Source: Sabellastarte sp. h YS-2021 (Eukaryota > Annelida > Polychaeta > Sabellida > Sabellidae). Taken from it: 64,000 bases of DNA. The stretch is taken from NCBI GenBank assembly GCA_964017235.1, contig OZ024927.1, positions 47,001,293-47,065,292 of the forward strand. Reading direction: 5' to 3'. Position numbers and translations under genes: made by a program. This document shows positions 54,123 to 64,000 of this stretch, piece after piece (the stretch's first letter is position 1; every line of letters starts with the position of its first letter). Below the pieces are notes generated by a model that had not been told where the DNA came from, did no database searches, and saw nothing but the letters and a program-made list of their open reading frames with translations.

Positions 54123-56651
54123 GTGCTTAAGGCCATAAAGGTTAGGCCACCCACAGGTGATTTTTATTCTACGGCATTCTCATTCAACCAACCCAACCAA
54201 GATGATTGCCATGCGCATTCTTCTTTTCTGCACCATGTTGATGGCTGCCACTCATCTCAGGAGTGTCTCCCAAATTTCACTGGGAGTGGATTCCTTATTC
54301 CATCCTTGTTGAGGATTGCTAAGAATAACTCTTATAGCTGCTCCTTCCATGTTTTTCCTCCTACTATAAAACAGAGTGGGGTTATGCTATTGCTTCTTAT
54401 GTGTGGTGATGTTGCCATGAATCCTGGACCGTTGAATGTGAGGTCAATCTGAAATAAGGGCCCTCTCCTCTCTGATACAATTGCATCTCATGCCTTTGAT
54501 TTCCTCTGTCTCACAGAAACACACATTCGTACCACTGATTCTGATAGTTTCCTTCGTTCACTCACCCCTGATGGGTTCTCATTGATACATAGGCCACGTT
54601 CAACAGGTATTGGTGGTGGTGTTGGTTTCTTCATTCGTGAATCATTCAAATGTCGCAAAGTGGATACCACAAATTACAGTTCCTTTGAAAATATTGTCAT
54701 ATCAATTTCTGTGTCGGGCCGTACTTTGCTCCTAGCTTCTATCTATCGTCCTCCTGGGTCGTGTTCTTCCATTTTTTCAGATGAATTTATGTCCTTTGTT
54801 TGTTTCCTGTCTTCTGTTGATTGCAACTACTTCATCTGTGGTGATTTCAATATACATGTTGATGTACCTTGTACTGATAGTTACAAATTGGAATCCCTAT
54901 TAGAATCATGTAATCTAACACAGTCAGTTAACAATACCACTCATTTGCATGGTCATATCCTTGATCTCATTCTTTCCCCCAGTGATCAAGATATGTGTGT
55001 TCATGTTGACGTCTGTGAATTCATATCTGACCATGCAGTAATTAAATGTGCTATTGACTTTCCTTCCACTCTTGCTAACTCCCAAACAAGAATTTCCTAT
55101 AGGAGGTACCATTGCATAAATATGTCCAACTTTATGTCTGACCTTAAAGATATGCCTTTTGTGAAATGTCCAGTTCTACCTTCTATAACCAAATTGGTTA
55201 ATTGTTGGCTCCGGGAGTGACTGGTTCCAGATGGGTTCAAAAAGGCTGTAGTCACTCCACTTATAAAGAAGGCCTCGCTTCCTGTTGAGGATTTGAAAAA
55301 CTACCGCCCAGTATCTGGACTTAGCTTCATTTCCAAACTGGTCGAACGTGTAGTTGCTAAACAGCTGGTTGACCATATTCATCGACATGGCTTGGATAAC
55401 TCATACTAGTCAGCATATAAGTCAGGACACTCAATGGAAATGGCTCTGCTTTCCATCAAAAATGATATTCATCTGTCACTATCTCGGGGTGAAGCTACTG
55501 CCTTGGTACTTCTGGATCTCTCGGCCGCCTTTGATACTATTGATCATTCCACACTCCTCAGCTGTCTTCAGGATTGGTTCGGTGTTGGTGGCTCCGCTCT
55601 CAAATGGTTCTCTTCCTATTTGATGGAATGTTTTCAATCTGTTAAGATTGGTTCTACTTTGTCTGATTTACAAAAATTGCTTTTCAGCGTAACTCAGGGT
55701 TCTGTTCTGGGTCCTCTCCTATTCTCTCTTTACACATCTCCCCTTAGTACTCTAATTGGTAAACACAAAGGCGTAAAATTTCATTTCTACGCCGACGATT
55801 CACAAATTTATGTCCATAAGTCGCACATGAATGCCTCAGCTGCTTTTGATAAGTTGAACAGATACCTTCAAGATGTTAAGGAATGGATGTCGGCTAGCAA
55901 ACTTAAACTTAATCCAGATAAAACTAAGTTCATACTTTTTGGCTCCAAGAAACAGAGAGAAAGGTTAAATGTATGTTTCTCAATTGACATCTTGGGTAAC
56001 CCCCTTCACCCCACAAAGTCAGTCAGGAACCTGGGTGTGTGGTTTGACTCTGATTTTTCTTTCTCTAAACACGTCCAGAATGTTTGTAAAAGCTGCTTTA
56101 TTCAACTGAGGGATTTTAGGCAGTTCTTGACTCATGATGCAGCTGTGTCAGTTACCAATGCTTTTGTTAGTAGTCGGTTGGACTACTGTAACTCACTTTT
56201 CAGGAGTCTCTCCAAATTCAACCTTCACAGATTGCAGTCTATCCAAAATAGTGCAGCCAGAATTGTTACAAATTTGAGTAAATATACTTGGATAACTCCG
56301 GTCCTCAGAAAACTCCATTGGCTCCCTGTTCAGTTTCACTCAGAGTTCAAACTGGCTACCCTGATGTACAAGTTTATTCATACTGGCTTCCCGAAATATT
56401 TTGCTCCATATCTTTCCACATACCACAATACTTACAATACTAGATGCAGTCAGAGTGTTGCCAATTTCCTTAATGTTCCAAAGTTTCAACCTAAAATTCA
56501 CAAGTCCACTAAGCAGTTTGGTTTCAGTTTCGCCTTTGATGCTGCCACTGTTTGGAATTCACTCCCTGAAGACATTCGTGCATCACCCACTATTGCCTCT
56601 TTTAGAACCAAACTCAAAACCTATCTCTACACAAGGGCTTATCCTCCTTAG
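54123..56651 (+). pseudogene. CR1/L2 LINE ORF2: endonuclease and RT with three in-frame stops
   Basis: The N-terminal segment ends in CGDVAMNPGP, a 2A-like motif (54408-54431). The endonuclease follows: LCLTETHIRTTD, GGGVGFFIRES, ASIYRPPGS, FICGDFNIHVD and FISDHAVIK. The RT has [68 protein letters not shown] and LNPDKTKFILFG, and the C-terminus has SRLDYCNSLF and QNSAARIVTNL, CR1-typical. Stops are TGA 54450, TGA 55218 and TAG 55407, all in the same frame with no shift. About 150-200 residues normally found between endonuclease and RT are absent near 55180, so the copy is not autonomous. Confidence 0.88.
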
Positions 56652-56790
56652 GTCATTTTCTCTTATGGCTTCTCCGTGGTGCTGACCTGTTTCTGTCCCT
56701 GGACTTTGAATTTGTATATTGCTATTGTCTTGTTGCGCCTTAGAGTCCACTATTCAGTGGAGATTAAGCGCTATAAAAGTCAAATTAGAA
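54123..56790 (+). mobile_element. CR1/L2-type LINE with internal deletion
   Basis: One continuous reading frame with three stops, from a short N-terminal segment through endonuclease and RT, then a ~135-bp 3' UTR ending AAGCGCTATAAAAG, the kind of end found in CR1/L2 elements. Part of the linker between endonuclease and RT is missing. Confidence 0.85.
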
Positions 56791-56799
56791 TTACTGTGT

Positions 56800-57785
56800 G
56801 TGTTGATGAACATGTACTGAGAAAATAGTTTTCTAGTTGCAGTGGCCCTTTAAGGGTTGTCTCTATTCTATAAAAAGAGTCACTAACAAAAAATTTACCT
56901 CCCGCTCGAATGTAAGTTAAATGAATTCATGCCAGGGCATAAAGAAGGCCAGGTACTTCTAGTAGCATGGTAATGTATTGTCCAGAAGTGCCAGGTATGT
57001 AGCAACAACACTGTGGCTACTCGGTAAAGGAACTGACCTAAATTCATCCACCTAGCAACAGGCCTGTCAGTTACACTTCCCGGCTTGTCCTTATCACCTG
57101 CAGGCCTGTCCTATTTGGGCCGGCTTGTCTTTTGTAACTTAAAGTACTGCTCATTTGCAGTCCATTTCCAGCATGATGTGAGGTAAAAATATGATCAAAA
57201 ATTATGTCCAGAATGACAAAGAAACAGTGCAAGTGATTATAATTTCAGGTGAAGTTCCCCATATATCCTATACTTAATTAAGAAACCTGAAAAAGTGTTT
57301 TTATTTGATTAATTAAAATCCAAGCTTATTTCAGGAAATAAATTTTTGGGCAAAAAGAAGATCAAGTGTCGACCAATCAACAAATCTAATGCAGGTGTTC
57401 CACTGGAGCCGACCCTGACTCTAGGGTCGGTTACAAAAGTTGTAGGGTCGTAGGGTCGTGGGAAAAAGCGCACAAAAATGCTCAGTCGGTTATGAAATCC
57501 ACGACAGGTCGGTATAGTTACAGACAGGACATGATGAGCATCCCGACAAGACATAGGATTGGGGACGTTTTTTGCACGGCCAGTCGTAGAACTACTATGA
57601 AAAGCCCTAAACCCCTAACAGACAAGCTGGATCACAAACAGACAAGCTGTAAAGACAAACAGACAAGCCGGAAGCATGTTCCCGACCCTTCACGACAGGA
57701 CTGATTGTTTTTGTGGGTTGGAATCTATAGTTGGGATCCAGAATTGGGATCCATATCACACTATATATCATTTCACACTTCAAAG
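56800..57785. other. Repeat-rich region before the Harbinger remnant
   Basis: GGCCTGTC/GGCTTGTC words at 57060-57130 and AAACAGACAAGC words at 57600-57670 are roughly inverted to each other. Iterated TAGGGTCG lies at 57410-57465. No gene seen. These could belong to the ends of the PIF/Harbinger element, but termini are not resolved. Confidence 0.35.
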
Positions 57786-58976
57786 ATGACAGGAACACAT
57801 CAAGAGCAACTGATAGATCACTTGAGGGTCCTTTTCTTTTTTATTGAGTTGAGTTTATTTTTATATGTTGTGATTTCAACATACAGAAGACAGCAGAACA
57901 CAGCACCTGCCCAGCCAGCATCACCATCACCCCCACCACCCAGAAGGAAGCCACAGAATCCATGGGTCCTGCCCTGGATACTGCAGAGAGAGGAGAGAGC
58001 TTGCTACAGAACACTCTGGGACGAGCAAATCACTACTGATATACCAGGCTACAGCAATTTTACCAGGATGGAGCCAGCATTTTTTATTTGATTGAAGAAA
58101 GAATCACCCCCCCCATCTCAGGAAGTCAATCACCAACTTCGGGAAGCCACTGGAAGTCGGGTTGAAACTGGCAGTTACTTTGAGACACTTATCCACAGGG
58201 GAAAGCTACACCTCACTGCAATACCACTGGAGGGTTGGAAGAATGACCATCTGCAAATTTGCCCCCCAGGTCTGCAAAGCCATTTTGAAAGAATTTCAAC
58301 AAGAGTATCTGGTGTGCCCCACTGATCCTGAAGACTGGAAGAAAATTGAAGAAAGATTTAGAAACAGATGGAATGTCCCCCATGCAGTCGGTGCATTAGA
58401 TGGAAAACACATTGCTATCAAGAAGCCCAAGAAGTCAGGCAGTGAATATTTCAACTACAAGGGCTACTTCTCCTTGGTACTTTTGATACAAGTTCCTGTG
58501 GGTCAAAGCAGGGGCCAGTGGGTCATCATCTGATGCACAGATTTTCAACCGCAGCAAACTGAAAAGAAGAATTGAGAATGGAACCTTGCCTGATCTACAC
58601 TACTTCCTGCTGGGGGACGATGCCTTTGCCCTGATGCCTTGGCTAGTCAAGCCTTACAGTAGATGCCAACTGACCAGAGAAGAGAGAATAGCCAACTACA
58701 GGATATCCAGGGGGAGAAGGGTGGTCAAGAACTCATTTGGTATACTTGTAAAGTGATTCAGGGTGCTGTTGACCACCATGGAGCAGAGGCCAAAAGTTGT
58801 GAGATACATTGTACTAACATGTGTGGTACTACATAACATGCTGAGAAGCTATCAGGGGGGAGCAGACAGACCACCCACTCCAGCTGATGACATACAACCA
58901 CCACAGAGGAACCAGGGGGAACAGAGACATCATGAGAACTTAAGAAACCCATTGAGGGAGGCCAAACATCAATGAG
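57786..58976 (+). pseudogene. PIF/Harbinger transposase (HARBI1-like nuclease), broken
   Basis: The N-terminal part has WVLPWILQREERACYRTLWDE and FTRMEPAFF, followed by an in-frame TGA at 58089. A frameshift near 58160 leads into LAVTLRHLSTGESYTSL and TICKFAPQVCKAI, then RWNVPHAVGALDGKHIAIKKP and GSEYFNYKGYFS, the first part of the HARBI1 DDE core (first Asp in GALDGKH). A short deletion near 58488 removes the expected VDA(D/N)Y-like Asp segment and shifts the frame. The next frame has [31 protein letters not shown] and NSFGILVK, a TGA at 58754, then VVRYIVLTCVVLHNML. No Myb-like partner gene is seen. Confidence 0.85.
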
Positions 58977-60600
58977 ACCTACTGAAAGACTACTTCAATC
59001 AAGTGGGGGCGCTGGCTGGGCAGGAGGACAGAGTTTAAGAAGACTGAGGGGAGAAGACTGAGGGGAGAACATGCTGTCATCTATCAGTCCTTTTCAGGAC
59101 TACCCAAATAATCCAAGAACTGTTATTTAGCAAAGTGTTGCACAAAAAATAACACAAAATTTCCAACAATTTAATGCAAATTCAATTTCACCAAAATTAT
59201 TCCCTATCACAAACAGAAATCCATCACAAGCCCATTTCACCAATTTAAATATCATCTTATACAGATTTAAACCCAGCTCCTCAATTTACAAATGTCACAT
59301 CCACCACCAAAATGACCTGGGTTTATTGTAAAAAAATTGCAAAATAGTAAAACACAAATGCTCCCATTTTAATCTAATCTAATCTAATCTACTGCTTTGC
59401 AAGCGCAAAATCTTCCCCACAATAAGTGCGCTAATTAAACAAAAACATTATCATATGGAAGTCGAGGGGCGTTCAAGGTCAGTAATCCAGGATTGTGGGT
59501 GTGATCGGGAGGAAGGAAGACTAAGTTGGGAAGTTAAAGCTTAAGAGGTGAGTTTTGAGGTGCTTCCTAAAAGATGCAACAGAGGGACTATTTCTTACAT
59601 GGAGAGGGAAAGAGTAAATTCTGGTCCCCAAATATCAAACACAGAAACAATTTTATTGATCCCTTTGGTGCAGAAACTGGAAAAAAATTTAAAATGAGAT
59701 TTCATAACTAAAGTCTTTGAATGTTTTGTTAGGTTTTGCTGTTTGTTTGTCTGTCAGTCACTCCACACATTGAAAAAAACAACTTTTACTTGTATGGATT
59801 TTGGGTTTCCTTCAAATTTTTATTTTGGGTGGGAGGGATGTGGAATGGTTTCTGGATCATTGTTACTGGTTATTTGTTGGGTGGTGGACTTCAGTTTTAT
59901 AAGTTTTTTGTGGGGTTGGGGGTGTGAGTGGCTTGCTTTGGAATTCTTGGTGGTCATATATTATTTAACTTTTTCTTTTTTCCTAAATATTTTTAAAATT
60001 TTTTTAAATTTTTTTTTCTCGGGGAAACTTTAGTAATATTTTTTTAACATTCACTCATTCATTCACACAATTTTTTGTGTACTGTTGGGATGTGTAAGTG
60101 TTGGACGTTGTTCATTTTTTGTTTTTTTGGGCAGAAACATTCAGGTTGTTAATTGTTTTTGGACGATTCGGGTGGCACTTAGAAGGGCCGGGTTTGGTGC
60201 GACTTGTGTGGGCTAATCCACTGATCTGGGCTGACTCTGCTGGCTGGACTGGCTGGGAGGTCTTGACTGTTCATGATGAGTCGAAGAATGCACTGGTGAC
60301 AGTGCTGGTTGAAGTTGAAGTTGAGAGGGTGAAAATGGCTGTGGTGTGTCCATCTGCCTTTTTTTCCAGGATCAATTTATTTACCCTTTTGTAACACAGT
60401 GCATTTGGGACTGGGCAGGCGAGGGTAGCAAACCCACCATCAGTCCCTTTACAGTGCCATTCATACACAGTATGAAACTTTTCGTGGTTACAAACATGTA
60501 TTTTCAGGCAAAAACAAATATTAATATAATTTATGAAAGACAGGGGGGACAGCCTCAGGTGTAAGAGAAGGCCGGCCAGCCAGTCTTACACATAATATTA
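58977..60600. other. No recognisable gene
   Basis: A (TCTAA)n-like short run at 59372-59390, T-rich low-complexity sequence at 59940-60130 and a few short ORFs without family motifs. The G/T-rich ORF near 59736-60033 is low complexity. Confidence 0.4.
60558..60592. other. Hairpin GTGTAAGA/TCTTACAC near LINE-C 3' end
   Basis: An 8-bp perfect stem with a GGCCGGCC-containing loop, close to where LINE-C 3' sequence ends. It could be a 3' signal of the element or of its flank. Confidence 0.5.
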
Positions 60601-63600
60601 GTAGACATACAAATTTGATGCTTCAGCAATACATTTTAACATTTATCTAACAAGACAAGAGCTGCGAGCATTGAGGAAACAAAGATACACAATAGACACA
60701 AAGTTATACAAAGTACAATACATATACATCTTCATTCATAGTTTCATATTTTCCATTAGGTAGGCTTTTGCATTCATTCAGCCATTACTCGCCACTTTGG
60801 ATCTTTAAGTTTACTAATAATTTGTATTTTTTTTAAATGATATACACCACTGCAATATGAACTTCAGTAGCACAATTTCAAGATAGGTATTGATATATTT
60901 AATTTAAATATTTAATACACATTTTTATATTATCTTTAGTTTGAAAAGAAAACAAAGTACCTTTAATTTAAATGATGAAGCATACAGTTAATTATATTTT
61001 CCAAATTTTGACTTTGGGATGTAGAATATACGAGTTGATACACTTCCTTATATAATATTAATTTTTTCTTTATTTCAAGTTTTATATCACATGTAGTGCA
61101 CTGAATATTGTCACACGATGACTTACACCAAACACAAAAAATTGAATATGCAACAATTGCTATAAATAAATGTTTATTCAAGCTCACATAGTCTTTAGTT
61201 CTAATTCCCAGAATTACATGACTTAACTTTATGTTCATGCTGAGGTAATTACTGAATGTTACCCAAATTGGTTTTATCCTGCTACATTCATACAACATAT
61301 GAGTTATGCTTTCTTTTGTATTACAATATTTGCAAATGCTTGAAACCTTGGAATTCCATTTAGTAACAATATACCCACATGGTAAAATACCTAATAAAAT
61401 TTTATATTTAAACTCACACAGTTTTTTATATTTCATAGGATAAAAATTATTACAGTAAATATTTGACCATTCATTGTGGTTTAATGATATGTTTAAAATT
61501 CGTTCCCACTTTTTTTCAGAGTAAGGTCGCACATTTTTTCTTTTCGAGAAAGAGATGATAAATATCTCTTGATTTAATTAAATATGGATTAATTAAAACT
61601 TTCCTATGGTAGAAGTTAACATTAAGAAATAATTTTTGTTGCATGTATTTGCAAATAGTGCTATCAATTTTGGAGACAACTTTGCCAACTGTTTTCTTTA
61701 AAATAGTCAACTCAATCAACCAATTCCTCTTGTTTAAAAGTTTTGTAAAAATTTTGTCAGACTGTAGCCACTTCCCATCTTTAGTAAATAAATCTTTGAC
61801 AAATACGAAGCCACTTTCAATCCAATGTTTGAAAAATAAAGTCTTCTGCTTTGATTTAAAATATTCATTGCCCCAGATTACTTGAGACATAATATCACTA
61901 GGTTTTAATTCAGCTAAGGGTTTTATTATTTTGCACCTATTGTATGCTGTAAAAACATCTTGGTAAAATTGTGAGAAATTATTAATTATTGGTTCTGATA
62001 GATTTTTAAAGTTTGTTTTCAACATGTGTGTTAGGTCTAATCCTGTGTTAGATAAGTACAGGCTAACAATGTCTTTAAGTTTGCCATCATCATTTATTAT
62101 TTTGGACACCCATGCAGCTTTTAAAGATAGCACTTTTGACTCAATATCTATCAAACCTATTCCTCCATTGCTATGGCTATTGATTAAAAGATTCTTTTTA
62201 ATCTTATGGACCTTTCCCCAAAGAAATTTAAAAATTATCTTTTCTACTGTTTTTATGACATTAGTTGGTACTGGTAGAAGTGTGAACAAGTATACCAGAT
62301 TTGGTAAGGCTATAGTATTGATAATTTGTATTTTCCCATACAAAGTCAATTTCTTAGTGCTCCACTGCAGTAACAATTATTCAAGTTTGGCAATTTTCTT
62401 ATTCCAGTTTAAAGTGTTACAATTTTCTTTATCAGTTCCAATATAGATTCCCAGACATTTTATTGGATTGGAGCTGAAAGTTATTCCCTCAACACATTGG
62501 GGATTGTTCTTTAATGGACCAAGCCACAGCCCATTACATTTTGCAATGTTTAGTTTGAGACCAGAAACTGATGAAAATTCTTTTAAAATAAAAATAGCTT
62601 GAGATACTGAACGTTCATCTGACAATGTGAGTGTTGCATCATCAGCATATAATGTAATACAGGATTCCAACTGATATAACTTTATACCAGAAACATTGGG
62701 GCTTTTAGTAATTTCATTAGACATGTACTCAATGCAGAGTATGAATAGTAAGGCTGAGACAGCACACCCTTGTTGTATTCCTCTTTCCATGACTGATTCT
62801 TTTGATAGGACACCATTATTTTTTACACAGAATGTGGGTTTATTATAGAATATTTTGATCCATTGTATAAATGACTTTCCAAAACCATATTTTTCTAAGG
62901 CAAGAAAGAGAAAATTCCAATTTAATGAATCAAAAGCCTTTTCAAAATCCAGGCAAACAATTGCACCAGGTATGTTGTTATTTTCACAATTATCAATGAT
63001 ATCACTAATTAGTCTAGCATTTAGCCCTATATATCTTTCCTTTATATAACCACTCTGATCTTTAGAAATTAATTTTGGAAGAATTTGTTGTATTCTTTTA
63101 GCGAAAACTGATGTCAAAATTTTGTAATCATAATTGCTTAAGCTTATTGGTCTATAATTAGTCAGTAAGTTTCTATCTCCTTTTTTGTGAATTAATGCTA
63201 AAACAGCTTTACGTGTTGAGATTGGCAAGATGCCTTTAACAAATGTTTCCTGCAACATATTCACATAAGCTTTTTCTAAGTTTGGCCAAAATTTCTTATA
63301 GAATTCAGGAGTCAGACCATCAATACCAGGTGATTTATTAGCTTTAAGACTTTCAACAGCTTCACAAAGTTCAATTTTTGAAATTGTATTATCACAAAAC
63401 TTTTTATCTTTATCATTAAGTTTGCTTCTTGGTTCATTTTTCTGTAAGTAGGTCTTTATTTTGTCTATTGGTATGTTTCTGTCCTTGTACAGACTTGTAT
63501 AAAAATTAACAATTTCTGAAAGTGTCTGACTACCTTCATTTACAAAGCTATCGCCAACCTTTATTTCCCGTATTACATTACTGGCTTGTCTTTGCTTTTC

Positions 63601-64000
63601 TAACCCCAAGAAATATCTGGATCCTAGCTCTCCTTCTTTAATCCATTTGGCCCTTGATCTGATGCAATATCCCTTAGCTTTATCATCGTATCTTTTATTT
63701 AAAATAATTTCTAATTCTTCTTTTCTTAAATATAATGATTGGAGTGTATTTCTATCAGCATTATCCAAGGTGTTTTGCATCATATAATGAGAAATATCCT
63801 TATTAATAGTATCCAATTCTAATTGCATATCATTACAGTTGTCTATCAATATTTTAGCTTTTGCTTTGCAGTAATGTATTTTTTAATATTAACCTTTAAA
63901 ATTTCCCATAAGAGTTGATGTGAATCTAGTCTCAGGTAAGTATTCATTGTGGAATTTATTGTCTCATGGATACCGTTTATGTACTCTACATCTTTTAATA
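60600..64000 (-). mobile_element. LINE-C: Tx1/L1-like LINE, 5' part outside window
   Basis: Minus-strand element whose pol region enters from the right edge and ends at ~60963, followed by an AT-rich 3' UTR to about 60600. More diverged from LINE-A and LINE-B than those two are from each other. Three disruptions make this copy inactive. Confidence 0.8.
60963..64000 (-). pseudogene. LINE-C ORF2 (RT and zinc-finger part), three disruptions
   Basis: From the right edge, the linker between endonuclease and RT reads YLRLDSHQLLWEILK and shifts frame at ~63850. The RT (63849-62377) has ANKSPGIDGLTPEFYKKFW, NYRPISLSNYDYKILTS, DQSGYIKERYIGLNARL, VCLDFEKAFDSLNW, ERGIQQGCAVSALLF and LYADDATLTL (intact YADD). 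A TAA at 62377 interrupts the frame, which continues in phase to 61516. Here a one-base shift leads to the final part (61532-60963) with a zf-RVT knuckle CKYCNTKESITHMLYEC. Endonuclease not in window. Confidence 0.85.

Noticed and set aside
59736..60394. Plus ORFs rich in Phe, Trp and Gly
   Set aside because: Low-complexity G/T-rich DNA with no motif or splice support.

Overview
This is eukaryotic, AT-rich, intron-containing DNA dominated by transposable elements. The mix of elements suggests a lophotrochozoan animal, most likely a mollusc: tRNA-derived SINEs of a type I associate with gastropods and bivalves, DIRS and Ngaro-like tyrosine-recombinase retrotransposons, Tx1/L1-like LINEs, CR1 and PIF/Harbinger remnants, and tandem arrays rich in AGGTCA. 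The species assignment is inference. I see no rRNA, functional tRNA or CRISPR. Long ORFs here are mostly transposon genes.

Layout. 1-5890: a Tx1/L1-like LINE on the minus strand (LINE-A), cut by the left edge, with an ORF1 that carries a C-terminal NADAR domain. 5942-8183: 5' part of a DIRS element (gag and terminal repeat). 8185-10150: satellite-like arrays. 10226-15853: the one host gene I can name, a minus-strand MEI4 orthologue (meiotic double-strand-break factor). Four exons with matching splice phases are visible, and its introns are full of repeats and SINEs. 15893-21806: a decayed DIRS element lying just upstream of the MEI4 start. 21830-25000: repeats, a pogo-like MITE and weak exon candidates. 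25350-28803: a gene with a Ulp1-like region, broken by a foldback element and a SINE and possibly enclosed by a second set of inverted repeats. 29750-30990: tandem arrays. 31775: a candidate first exon. 32811-34260: a 5'-truncated LINE.

35437-39469: Ngaro-like YR retrotransposon copy 1 (plus strand). 40033-47048: a 7-kb LINE (LINE-B) flanked by a target-site duplication. It has a 5'-truncated ORF1 ending in an IMPACT/YigZ (UPF0029) domain, an SGNH hydrolase frame, an array of hairpins with tetraloops, and an intact 1264-codon ORF2. 47240-51579: Ngaro-like copy 2 (minus strand). 53376-53613: a possible host terminal exon. 54085-56790: a CR1-type LINE with a 2A-like motif and an internal deletion. 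57786-58976: a broken HARBI1-like nuclease. 60600-64000: a third Tx1/L1-like LINE (LINE-C, minus strand), cut by the right edge.

The most notable point is that LINE-A and LINE-B are sister elements (coiled coil/RRM-type ORF1, long inter-ORF spacer with tandem repeats, related EN-RT ORF2) whose ORF1 proteins end in different enzyme-like domains: NADAR (ADP-ribose chemistry on nucleobases) in one, and IMPACT/YigZ plus a separate SGNH hydrolase in the other. This looks like modular capture of accessory domains that could act against host defence or stress responses. The domain calls rest on motifs I can read in the translations; the biological role is inference.
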